Shown piece after piece: positions 1-5,743 of a DNA stretch of 5,743 nucleotides (within the stretch, counting starts at the first letter, position 1; every line of letters begins with the position of its first letter). Where the stretch lies: assembly GCA_001872925.1 (NCBI GenBank), contig MNYD01000050.1, positions 1 to 5,743 of the forward strand, given 5' to 3'. This stretch comes from Dehalococcoidia bacterium CG2_30_46_19 (GTDB lineage Bacteria > Chloroflexota > Dehalococcoidia > GIF9 > AB-539-J10). Below the pieces are notes generated by a model. It worked only from the letters and a program-made list of their open reading frames with translations. It was not told the DNA's origin and did not search any database. Both the position numbers and the translations under genes were made by a program.

Positions 1-648
1 ATAGCCTAGCTTGGTGGCATGATCCACGGCAGTCAGAATATATCTTTTAAGGCTATTCCGGTAGATAACGATAGTATCAAGCTGAAAGAGGAAACAGGGT
101 CTCCCTTCCTTCACTAGCTGAGTTATTCTTCTCTTCGGTTTCTGACGAGCTCTGGCTCTCCTTCTAGCAATTTTCTCTGCCCTCCTCTGGTCGGGATAGA
201 GCTTATATCTTCGAATCACCCTCTCAATCTTCCAGGTAGAGATCTCGTCACAATATTCCTTCTCATAGAGAACCTTCAGCTTCTTTTTGCCATAGTAAGG
301 ATATCTCTTCCTCAAGCGCCTTATCCTCTCTTCCTGGATGAGGGTCACCTCCCATTTTCTCTTATGGCAAGGGGCCTTAGATTGGTTAGTTAAGCTACGG
401 ACATCGTATTTAGAGTCCTTAAAGCGCTTGAGTCACTTATAAAAGGTCTTCCTTGAGATGCCGAAGTGCTGGGCAGTGAGGGTGGCATTCCCTTTTCCTG
501 CTGTATGGTAGAAGACCATCTACTCCACTCTTAATCTCTCCTGGGTGGTAAAACCCAAAAGGTCTGCCATTCCCCTCCGGCATTCATATCTATCCTTCAG
601 GACAATGGGCTTTCTTTTAAAGAAGTAGAAGCTGGTTGACTTTCTCAT
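1..648 (-). pseudogene. IS481-like DDE transposase, broken by two stop codons and cut by the window edge
   Basis: Read from an ATG at 648, this frame stays in register for 216 codons to the left edge, broken only by TAG at codon 43 (520-522) and TGA at codon 72 (433-435). Residues about 57-79 form a helix-turn-helix (LTAQHFGISRKTFYK, then a stop where family members have Trp). Residues about 113-170 form a basic second DNA-binding region (RKRYPYYGKKKLKVLY, then STWKIERVIRRYKLYP). The integrase core begins with FLFQLDTIVIY, where D191 is the likely first catalytic Asp, and continues with ILTAVDHATKLGY. The second Asp and the Glu of the DDE triad would lie beyond the window. A good Shine-Dalgarno (AAGGAG, 8 bases upstream) supports the ATG. 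In family members this enzyme moves its own element by cut or copy and paste. Two nonsense codons make this copy inactive unless they are read through. The family call is firm at the level of rve-type integrase core and less firm for IS481 rather than a related group. Confidence 0.85.
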
Positions 649-656
649 CCTGGTAA

Positions 657-662
657 CTCCTT
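657..662 (-). promoter_or_regulatory. Ribosome binding site of the transposase
   Basis: AAGGAG on the minus strand lies 8 bases before the ATG at 646-648. It is a strong site that fixes the start of the broken transposase frame. Confidence 0.7.
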
Positions 663-692
663 ATGGTAAGTTAATATCATTACTAACCATAC

Positions 693-709
693 CATGAGTG
701 TTACCCATG
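693..709. repeat. 17-base near-palindrome in the transposase leader
   Basis: On the minus strand CATGGGT, loop AAC, then ACTCATG gives a seven-pair stem with a single G-T wobble, ending about 45 bases upstream of the transposase start. It may be a transposase binding site near the IS end, an operator, or an RNA hairpin that limits transposase translation. The sequence alone does not distinguish these. Confidence 0.45.
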
Positions 710-749
710 TATCTCAGCCTCCGCACACAGTCTCCGATTTGAATCATCT

Positions 750-798
750 AAAATCCAACCGAAGGGAGAGTTATTAAATCACAAAAAATCTAACCGAA
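750..798. repeat. Pair of 14-base direct repeats (AAAATCYAACCGAA)
   Basis: AAAATCCAACCGAA at 750-763 recurs as AAAATCTAACCGAA at 785-798, with one mismatch and a 35-base period. The pair lies just outside the putative IS end. Possible roles are a regulator binding-site pair, a remnant of an older element, or chance. There is no gene next to it that it would clearly control other than the dead transposase. Confidence 0.4.
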
Positions 799-965
799 AA
801 TATTTAATATGTAGCCTGGTTAGTAATAGGTTTACGGGAAGCAGGGGAGGTCCGAGCAAGCTGAGCCAATAAAGAAAGTGGTACCCCATACAGTTACATC
901 TTTTATGATACAACAACCTAAAGTTGGGTTACCTAGTTAAATGATTTGACACGTAGAGCAAGTCT

Positions 966-991
966 GCAATTCATTGATCATTGATGAATGC
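966..991. repeat. AT-rich palindrome containing a tandem heptamer
   Basis: ATTCAT (969-974) and ATGAAT (984-989) pair across a nine-base loop. The stem extends by two GC pairs (966-967 with 990-991) if A968 bulges. The centre contains CATTGAT twice in tandem (972-985). No adjacent gene explains it as an operator. Confidence 0.3.
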
Positions 992-1097
992 TACCAAGTT
1001 GCTGTAGATTACAGTAACAGGGCATGCCAGAATCTTGCACAGTTGCCTGCCTGTCCCAGCCGCGAAGCGTTAGTAAACCTAGCAGCATACGTAGTCA

Positions 1098-1144
1098 AGA
1101 GAAGAAAATAGCAGAGAAGCTCTCAGCTGTCAGTGCAATGACAG
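1098..1144 (-). terminator. Weak candidate transcription terminator after nuoN
   Basis: About 40 bases past the nuoN stop, the minus strand reads CTGTCA, a six-base loop, then TGACAG (1144 down to 1127), a perfect six-pair stem. A second small stem, GAGA-AGC-TCTC type (GAGAGCTTCTC), follows, and then the T-rich stretch TATTTTCTTCTCTT. Position and strand suit an operon terminator. However, the stems are short and the T-tract is interrupted and does not directly follow the first stem, so this may not be a true intrinsic terminator. Confidence 0.3.
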
Positions 1145-1183
1145 GTAAAATTGTGTAGTGATTTATGCGGTCGATAAATAGTT

Positions 1184-2644
1184 TCAACCAGGAATGAGCA
1201 TCTTAGCAGCAAGCTCGGCTAGTCTCATTATGGGAGCAGGAATAATACCAAGCAGTAAGACGCCGAGGCAGGCGAGAGATAATGCCACTCTTAGGGCTCC
1301 AGAAGAGGGCACTTTTTCCTGAGACACTGGCTTGCCAAGCCACATTACCTTTACCACGTGGAGATAGTAGTAGGCTGATACTACACTGTTTATGACTGCA
1401 ATAACCACCAGCCACAACAAGCCATGCTGGACAGCCCCGCTGAAGATATAGAATTTAGCCATAAAGCCAGCGGTTGGCGGCAGACCGACAAGGGAAACAA
1501 GACACAGGGTCAAACCTAAAGCTAGCAGTGGTGCACGTTTACCCATGCCTGAATAATCATCAATACGGTCACTATCAAGCTTATTGGAGATAGCAATGAT
1601 GGCAATAAACGCCCCTAGATTAGTTAACGCATAGCTGCCCAGGAAGAAGAGGAGACTACTTTGCCCCAAGATATCGGCGGCAGAAGAAAACCCCATAGTG
1701 GCTAACCCCACCATAAGATAACCAGCATGAGCTATACTGGAGTAACCTAACATTCGTTTAATGTTGGTTTGGGGGATAGCAACCACATTGCCCAAGGTCA
1801 TGCCAATAGCGGCGAGCACAGCGAAGATTAATCCCCATTCCAAGCTCAGCCAGTGGGGAAGTGCAAAGAGAGAGTAGAAGACACGTAGGATAATGGCAAA
1901 CCCGGCTGCTTCTTCAGCCACAAGATAAGCAGTTATTGGCGTTGGTGCCCCCTCATAAACATCGGGTGCCCACATGTGGAAAGGAACGGCAGCAATCTTG
2001 AAGCCGAAGCCAGCTATCAGCAGCACTATACCTAGAATAAGCCCTGGACTGGCTAGAACTCCAGTTAAAGACATCGTTTGAATAACCCGTGCAATCTCTC
2101 CCAGTTGCGTTTCACCAGTAAAACCAAAGACAAGTGCCATCCCATAAAGCAATATGGCTGAGGCTACCGCTCCTAGCAGCAGAAATTTAAGTGAGGCCTC
2201 ATTGGATTTGTGGTCTTTCAGAAAACCAACCAGAATATAGAAGGATATGCCGGTTAATTCCAGAGCCATATAGATAGAGATTAACTCAGTGGTGGCTGCC
2301 ATCAGCATCATCCCTATGGTTGATAACAGCACCAGAGCATAGTATTCCCCCTGAAAGCGGGCAAACTTGGATACATAATCAACTGAGGAGAGAATAACCA
2401 GGGCGGCAATGCCTAAGAATAGCAGCTTGAAGAACAGGGCAAAGTTGTCTACTACCAGCATATTGTTGAACATAGCCTGAGTGCTGTCTCCCCATAGAAC
2501 TACGCTGAAGCCGCCGGATACTACCAAACCAACAAGACTAATTACCGCCAACAGCCCCTTCCGCTGGATAAAGAGGTCGAGCAGAATTACTATTATGGCA
2601 AAGGCGCCCAGGGTTAGTTCAGGTGCAAATAGTTCCAAATTCAA
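1184..2644 (-). CDS. nuoN: NADH-quinone oxidoreductase subunit N
   Basis: This is an antiporter-like membrane subunit of complex I that translocates protons when NADH is oxidised and quinone reduced. The 486-residue length is normal for the family, with about 14 hydrophobic segments. Family hallmarks are GFGFKIAAVPFHMWAPDVYEG (from 212), QTNIKRMLGYSSIAHAGYL (292-310) and GLPPTAGFMAKFYIF (387-401). Charged membrane residues seen are E129 (TM5), K216 (TM7) and K397 (TM12), which match E. coli E133, K217 and K395. The TM8 Lys (E. coli K247) is absent: the segment reads AYLVAEEAAGFA, with E244-E245 and apparently one residue fewer than relatives. The start is TTG, since no closer ATG fits and AAGGAG lies 7 bases upstream. 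It follows nuoM by 12 bases and is the last recognisable operon gene. Confidence 0.97.
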   Translation of the reverse strand: MNLELFAPELTLGAFAIIVILLDLFIQRKGLLAVISLVGLVVSGGFSVVLWGDSTQAMFNNMLVVDNFALFFKLLFLGIAALVILSSVDYVSKFARFQGEYYALVLLSTIGMMLMAATTELISIYMALELTGISFYILVGFLKDHKSNEASLKFLLLGAVASAILLYGMALVFGFTGETQLGEIARVIQTMSLTGVLASPGLILGIVLLIAGFGFKIAAVPFHMWAPDVYEGAPTPITAYLVAEEAAGFAIILRVFYSLFALPHWLSLEWGLIFAVLAAIGMTLGNVVAIPQTNIKRMLGYSSIAHAGYLMVGLATMGFSSAADILGQSSLLFFLGSYALTNLGAFIAIIAISNKLDSDRIDDYSGMGKRAPLLALGLTLCLVSLVGLPPTAGFMAKFYIFSGAVQHGLLWLVVIAVINSVVSAYYYLHVVKVMWLGKPVSQEKVPSSGALRVALSLACLGVLLLGIIPAPIMRLAELAAKMLIPG

Positions 2645-2651
2645 AATTTTG

Positions 2652-2657
2652 CTCCTT
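2652..2657 (-). promoter_or_regulatory. Ribosome binding site of nuoN, overlapping the nuoM stop
   Basis: AAGGAG on the minus strand shares one base with the TAA stop of nuoM (2657-2659) and lies 7 bases before the TTG at 2642-2644. It decides the TTG start and suggests translational coupling of nuoM and nuoN. Confidence 0.8.
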
Positions 2658-4150
2658 TATCCACCTAATAAGCCCATTATGGGTGAAATGCCAAGCTTAA
2701 TAACATCGGTTAGAATTGCGGGATAGATGCCGACCAGCATAATCGCTGCCACAAAGATAAACATATATACCTTTTCCAGCATATCGGCATCCATCACACC
2801 GTTGAATTTCTCCAAGACAGGACCATAGAATACCCGCTGTATCATCCATAGAATGTAGCCAGCGGCGATGACAACACCCAGCACTGCCAAGATGGTATAA
2901 ACATGAATCCCAGAAACGATAGTGCTGGAGAAGCTGCCTACAAAAACCAGAAACTCAGCAGCAAACCCACTGGTAGTAGGTAACCCCAAGGCACCCAGCC
3001 CAGCTATGGAGAAGACAACAGCAATCACCGGCATCTGCCGGGCCAAGCCGCCAAGCTTTCTAAGGTCACGTTCGCCAGCATTGTGCATGACCAGTCCTGC
3101 CACAGCAAAGAGGAGCCCGGTAATAACGCCGTGACTGAACATCTGAAGAACAGCTCCAACCATGCTCACCCGACCTAGAGCGAAGATGCCCAGAAGCACG
3201 TAGCCCATATGGCTGATGCTACTATAAGCAATCAATCTCTTCAGATCAGTTTGTCTTATGGTTATGGCTGCTCCATAGAGCACATTGACTACGGCTAATG
3301 CCACTAACAAAGGCGCATATTGTCGAGCAACATCAGGGAATACGGTTACACATAGGCGAATCATACCGTAGCCACCCATCTTAAGCAGCGCCCCAGCCAG
3401 CACGACGCTAACCGCGGTCGGAGCATCAGTATGAGCATCAGGTAACCAGGTGTGCAACGGAAAGACAGGTAGCTTAACGGCAAAGCCGGTAAAAAGAAGG
3501 AAGAAGATAGCTACTGTGGGGACAACAACTCGAAATGAAGCAAGCCCAGTCTGGGCTATGTCCACCATACTAAGGCTACCAGTAGTAAAATACAGGCAAA
3601 GGATGCCAGCCAGCATCACAGCACTGCCAAACAAAGTATAAATAACATACTTTATCGCTGAGTATTCCTTCCTCCCCGTCCCCCAGATAGAGATGAGGAA
3701 ATACATGGGAATAACCTCTATCTCCCAGAAGAGGAAGAACAGTAGGAGGTCAAGGGAACAAAACACCCCCAGGATGCTTGTTTCCAATAGTAGTAGCCAG
3801 GCAAAATACTCCCGCGGTCTGAGGTCAATCTTCCATGAAATGAGGATAACCAGAAAGCCTAAGAGGGTCGTTAGCAATACCATGGGCAGGCTTATACCAT
3901 CAACACCCAAGTGGTAGTAAGCGTTAATGGCGGGAATCCACGACAGCTTCTCCTCAAACTGAATTACTCCAGCTGCTCCCAGCGACCTATCAAACTGACA
4001 AAAGAGCAAGATGGCTAAAGCCAGAGGAACGAAGCTAAAAATGGCAGCCAGACGCTTAATCACCCTATCGGACAAACCGGGCAGGAAGGCAATCAAAAGC
4101 GCCCCTGCCACCGGCAGGAAGATCATGGCTGTTAGATAATCAAAGCTCAA
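2657..4150 (-). CDS. nuoM: NADH-quinone oxidoreductase subunit M
   Basis: This is the middle antiporter-like subunit of the complex I membrane arm and contributes one proton channel. The 497 residues are about the family norm, with roughly 14 transmembrane helices. Diagnostic stretches are LFFLFWEIEVIPMYFLISIWG (from 137), FAVKLPVFPLHTWLPDAHTD (223-242), LAGALLKMGGYGMIR (251-265), LKRLIAYSSISHMGYVLLG (303-321) and LPTTSGFAAEFLVF (390-403). The key charges are present: E143 (TM5), K226 (TM7), K257 (TM8) and E399 (TM12, Glu rather than Lys as is normal for NuoM), equivalent to E. coli E144, K234, K265 and E407. A TAG lies immediately upstream, so TTG at 4150 is the first possible start, with AGGGG 9 bases before it. 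An internal ATG at codon 9 has no ribosome binding site. No defect is visible. Confidence 0.98.
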   Translation of the reverse strand: MSFDYLTAMIFLPVAGALLIAFLPGLSDRVIKRLAAIFSFVPLALAILLFCQFDRSLGAAGVIQFEEKLSWIPAINAYYHLGVDGISLPMVLLTTLLGFLVILISWKIDLRPREYFAWLLLLETSILGVFCSLDLLLFFLFWEIEVIPMYFLISIWGTGRKEYSAIKYVIYTLFGSAVMLAGILCLYFTTGSLSMVDIAQTGLASFRVVVPTVAIFFLLFTGFAVKLPVFPLHTWLPDAHTDAPTAVSVVLAGALLKMGGYGMIRLCVTVFPDVARQYAPLLVALAVVNVLYGAAITIRQTDLKRLIAYSSISHMGYVLLGIFALGRVSMVGAVLQMFSHGVITGLLFAVAGLVMHNAGERDLRKLGGLARQMPVIAVVFSIAGLGALGLPTTSGFAAEFLVFVGSFSSTIVSGIHVYTILAVLGVVIAAGYILWMIQRVFYGPVLEKFNGVMDADMLEKVYMFIFVAAIMLVGIYPAILTDVIKLGISPIMGLLGG

Positions 4151-4159
4151 CTATACCAA

Positions 4160-4164
4160 CCCCT
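4160..4164 (-). promoter_or_regulatory. Ribosome binding site of nuoM
   Basis: AGGGG on the minus strand lies 9 bases before the TTG at 4148-4150. It is moderately strong and is the reason for preferring the TTG over the in-frame ATG at 4124-4126, which has no such site. Confidence 0.6.
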
Positions 4165-4171
4165 ATAGAGT

Positions 4172-4231
4172 CTACTTATCAACCTCACCATAGAAGATTT
4201 CAATCGGTTTTCCATGCAAATTCATAAACAT
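4172..4231 (-). CDS. Possible 19-residue micro-ORF between nuoL and nuoM
   Basis: The base after the nuoL TGA begins an ATG that opens a frame of 19 codons (MFMNLHGKPIEIFYGEVDK) ending in TAG, only 21 bases before the nuoM start. A second ATG at codon 3 would give 17 residues. The peptide is soluble-looking, mixed in charge and unrelated to a membrane segment. Upstream pairing is weak (GGATGA), so translation would depend on reinitiation after nuoL. It is not a frameshifted NuoL tail, because NuoL already ends with its normal last helix. It could be a coupling peptide that carries ribosomes to the nuoM site, or a chance frame. I do not recognise the sequence. Confidence 0.25.
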   Translation of the reverse strand: MFMNLHGKPIEIFYGEVDK

Positions 4232-5743
4232 TCATCCGAAGAAGTATAGACAGAGAATAATAGCTAAAACACCGACGCCAATGGCCATGCCATATAGCTG
4301 CAGCTGACCGGTTTGCACCCTCCTCATAGTTCTACCCCCCGCTATAGTCCCAACAGCTATGCCATTTACTGCCCCATCCACACCATGAATATCAAATTGC
4401 TGTAAGCCAGCGAAAAATCCGTTAATTAACACCTTGCCCACAATAGCCCTTTCATAAAGCTCATCAAACCAATATTTCCGATAGAACAGGGTACATAGTG
4501 GTTTGAACATACTGCCGATTCGCTCCGCCGATAGCCACTTGGCGCTATACGTAGCATAGGCTAAGAGGATACCCAGACCAGCCAGTATCAGTGATACCCA
4601 GGGCAAGGGATGCGTCAAGACACCAAAGAAACCTTGGACAAAGCTTTGTGTCCCACCATGACCAAAAAGTTGACTGAACCTCCCGGTGACATTCCAGAGA
4701 CCAGAGACAACGGCCAGGATAGCCAGAACAACCATCGGTACAACCATTACCGATGGTGATTCGTGAGGATGAGCACCGTGGGCCTCGGGATTACCGCCAC
4801 GATACCCCCCACCAAAGGTAAGGAAGACCACACGGAACATATAAAAAGCAGTCATAAATACTGTTATCATCGCCAGGCAAAATAGAATGGGCTGACTTAA
4901 AAGAGAACTGGCGAGAATTTCATCCTTGCTCCAGAAGCCAGACAATGGCCAGATACCGACAATACTCAGGGAGGCAATAACAAAGGTAGCATATGTCCAC
5001 GGCATCACCCGGCGTAGTCCTCCCATGTTACGCATATCAAATGTTCCCGTAGCATGATTGACACTGCCGGCGCCAAGAAATAGTAGTGCTTTGAAGAAGG
5101 CGTGATTAAACAGGTGAAAAATACCAACAACTACACCGCCGCTTCCCAACCCCAGCATCATATAGCCAAGCTGGCTGATAGTAGAATAAGCCAGAACCCG
5201 CTTAATGTCGGTCATCACCAATCCCATAGTGGCAGCAAAGATAGCCGTGAAACCACCGATGATGGCTACTGTGGTTAGTGCCTGCACCGAGTTAGCAAAG
5301 AGGGGATAGGTGCGGGCAACCAGAAAGACGCCAGCGGCAACCATGGTCGCCGCATGAATTAAGGCGCTAACGGGGGTGGGACCCTCCATAGCATCAGGCA
5401 GCCATACATGGAGTGGAAACTGAGCTGATTTGCCTACCGCCCCGGAAAAGATGCCAATAGCTGCCCAGGTAAGCGTGGCGCCAGCTAACCCACCAGTTAT
5501 GGCTAAGTGAGAAAGCTCTGTGATATCAAAGGTTCCGGTATTGAAGTATAGGAAAAGGATGGCAGCTAGAAAGCCAAAGTCACCAAAGCGGGTGACGATA
5601 AAAGCCTTTTTAGCTGCATCGGCTGCTGCTGGACGGTGAAACCAGAAGCCAATAAGCAGATAAGAACATAACCCCACCCCCTCCCAGAATACGTATAAAA
5701 AAAGCAGGTTGTCGGCCAGAACTACCCCCAGCATTGACCCAGT
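4232..5743 (-). CDS. nuoL: NADH-quinone oxidoreductase subunit L, N-terminus outside the window
   Basis: This is the distal antiporter-like subunit of complex I, carrying the long lateral helix along the membrane arm. The frame is open to the edge, so the ATG at 5732-5734 is internal (it aligns well inside TM5 sequence). About 503 residues are visible and roughly 110-140 are missing. Counting from that ATG: FWEGVGLCSYLLIGFWF (16-32) with E18, TRFGDFGF with D52, GKSAQFPLHVWLPDAMEGPT (101-120) with K102, HAFFKALLFLGAGSVNH (211-227) with K215, and SGFWSKDEIL with K270-D271. These match E. coli E144, D178, K229, K342 and K399-D400. A His-rich loop (AHGAHPHESP, 318-327) is typical. The C-terminus holds YWFDELYERAIV (421-432), the lateral helix and RRVQTGQLQLYGMA before the last helix, so the end is complete. 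Confidence 0.98.
   Translation of the reverse strand, partial: TGSMLGVVLADNLLFLYVFWEGVGLCSYLLIGFWFHRPAAADAAKKAFIVTRFGDFGFLAAILFLYFNTGTFDITELSHLAITGGLAGATLTWAAIGIFSGAVGKSAQFPLHVWLPDAMEGPTPVSALIHAATMVAAGVFLVARTYPLFANSVQALTTVAIIGGFTAIFAATMGLVMTDIKRVLAYSTISQLGYMMLGLGSGGVVVGIFHLFNHAFFKALLFLGAGSVNHATGTFDMRNMGGLRRVMPWTYATFVIASLSIVGIWPLSGFWSKDEILASSLLSQPILFCLAMITVFMTAFYMFRVVFLTFGGGYRGGNPEAHGAHPHESPSVMVVPMVVLAILAVVSGLWNVTGRFSQLFGHGGTQSFVQGFFGVLTHPLPWVSLILAGLGILLAYATYSAKWLSAERIGSMFKPLCTLFYRKYWFDELYERAIVGKVLINGFFAGLQQFDIHGVDGAVNGIAVGTIAGGRTMRRVQTGQLQLYGMAIGVGVLAIILCLYFFG

Larger units (their letters stand above)
1..729 (-). mobile_element. Partial insertion sequence, IS481-like, promoter-side end
   Basis: The transposase pseudogene and its leader form the promoter-side part of an insertion sequence whose other end lies left of the window. 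The outer boundary is an inference. IS481-type ends usually start with TGT, and on the minus strand TGTGTGCGGAGGC begins at 729, about 80 bases before the transposase ATG, which is a typical distance. No second terminal repeat or target-site duplication can be checked here, so the boundary could be off by tens of bases. An alternative end near 827 is suggested by an 11-base inverted repeat. Confidence 0.45.
679..827. repeat. 11-base perfect inverted repeat flanking the IS leader region
   Basis: ATTACTAACCA at 679-689 is the exact reverse complement of TGGTTAGTAAT at 817-827, with 127 bases between the arms. By a rough count, a pair this long has about a one in ten chance of arising at random in a kilobase, so it may be coincidental. 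The interval spans the putative IS end and both 14-base direct repeats. Confidence 0.3.
730..1183. other. Intergenic region without a convincing gene
   Basis: This stretch separates the end of the nuo operon from the insertion sequence. All frames are broken by frequent stops. The longest ATG-started frame I found by hand, on the plus strand, is 44 codons and has no ribosome binding site. I saw no tRNA or rRNA signature. The region contains the direct repeats at 750-798, one arm of an inverted repeat at 817-827, small palindromes at 969-989 and 1002-1014, and a hairpin at 1127-1144. It is probably the operon's 3' flank and may include eroded mobile-element sequence. Confidence 0.6.

Noticed and set aside
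433..435. Genetic code change with TGA or TAG read as Trp
   Set aside because: The nuo genes use TGG for Trp and TGA or TAA as stops at expected ends, so the standard code applies.
694..777. 27-codon plus-strand frame across the IS end
   Set aside because: It is antisense to the transposase leader, starts inside the near-palindrome and spans both the putative IS end and a direct repeat. It looks like a chance frame.
832..930. Short minus-strand open stretch reading DVTVWGTTFFIGSACSDLPC
   Set aside because: It has no start codon, is bounded by nearby stops, is about 33 codons long and shows no family resemblance.
946..974. TTGACA at 946-951 as a plus-strand promoter -35 box
   Set aside because: The hexamers at 16-18 base spacing match TATAAT poorly, and no plus-strand gene lies downstream.
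1024..1158. 44-codon plus-strand frame downstream of nuoN
   Set aside because: It has no ribosome binding site, no recognisable motif and ordinary composition. It runs convergently into nuoN and overlaps the candidate terminator.
2481..3917. Plus-strand open frames of 60-80 codons antisense to nuoM and nuoN
   Set aside because: They are reverse-strand shadows of strongly conserved coding sequence, with no ribosome binding sites and no recognisable domains.
4151..4231. Frameshifted continuation of NuoL into the nuoL-nuoM gap
   Set aside because: NuoL already ends with its normal RRVQTGQLQLYGMA segment and final helix, and the peptide encoded in the gap is not membrane-like.

Overview
The window carries the distal end of a bacterial respiratory complex I operon on the minus strand. 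In transcription order, from right to left, it holds a 5'-truncated nuoL, a complete nuoM and a complete nuoN. About 535 bases without a convincing gene follow, and then the decayed front part of an IS481-like transposase, also on the minus strand and cut by the left edge of the window. Order, lengths and motifs make the three nuo assignments secure. NuoL, NuoM and NuoN are the three antiporter-like membrane subunits of the proton-pumping arm of NADH:quinone oxidoreductase, and nuoN is the usual last gene of such operons.

Layout: 1-648 transposase pseudogene (two in-frame stops, both where a Trp codon is expected); 649-about 729 its leader and possible IS end, with a good ribosome binding site and a 17-base near-palindrome; about 730-1183 non-coding sequence with short direct and inverted repeats and a weak terminator candidate; 1184-2644 nuoN; 2657-4150 nuoM; 4151-4231 a nuoL-nuoM gap largely filled by a 19-codon open frame; 4232-5743 nuoL without its N-terminus. 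The nuoM-nuoN junction is tight (12 bases, with the nuoN Shine-Dalgarno overlapping the nuoM stop codon), which supports co-transcription. Both nuoM and nuoN begin with TTG.

The key charged membrane residues of NuoL and NuoM are all present. NuoN has the TM5 Glu, TM7 Lys and TM12 Lys, but a Glu pair sits where the conserved TM8 Lys is expected, with what looks like a one-residue deletion. This is the most interesting protein-level observation in the window.

Organism: a bacterium with a Nuo-type complex I, moderate GC and frequent TTG starts. An uncultured Chloroflexota/Dehalococcoidia-like lineage is a guess from the general look of the proteins and the transposon. No feature here proves it. 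I see no new multi-gene system: this is a core respiratory operon next to a dead transposon.
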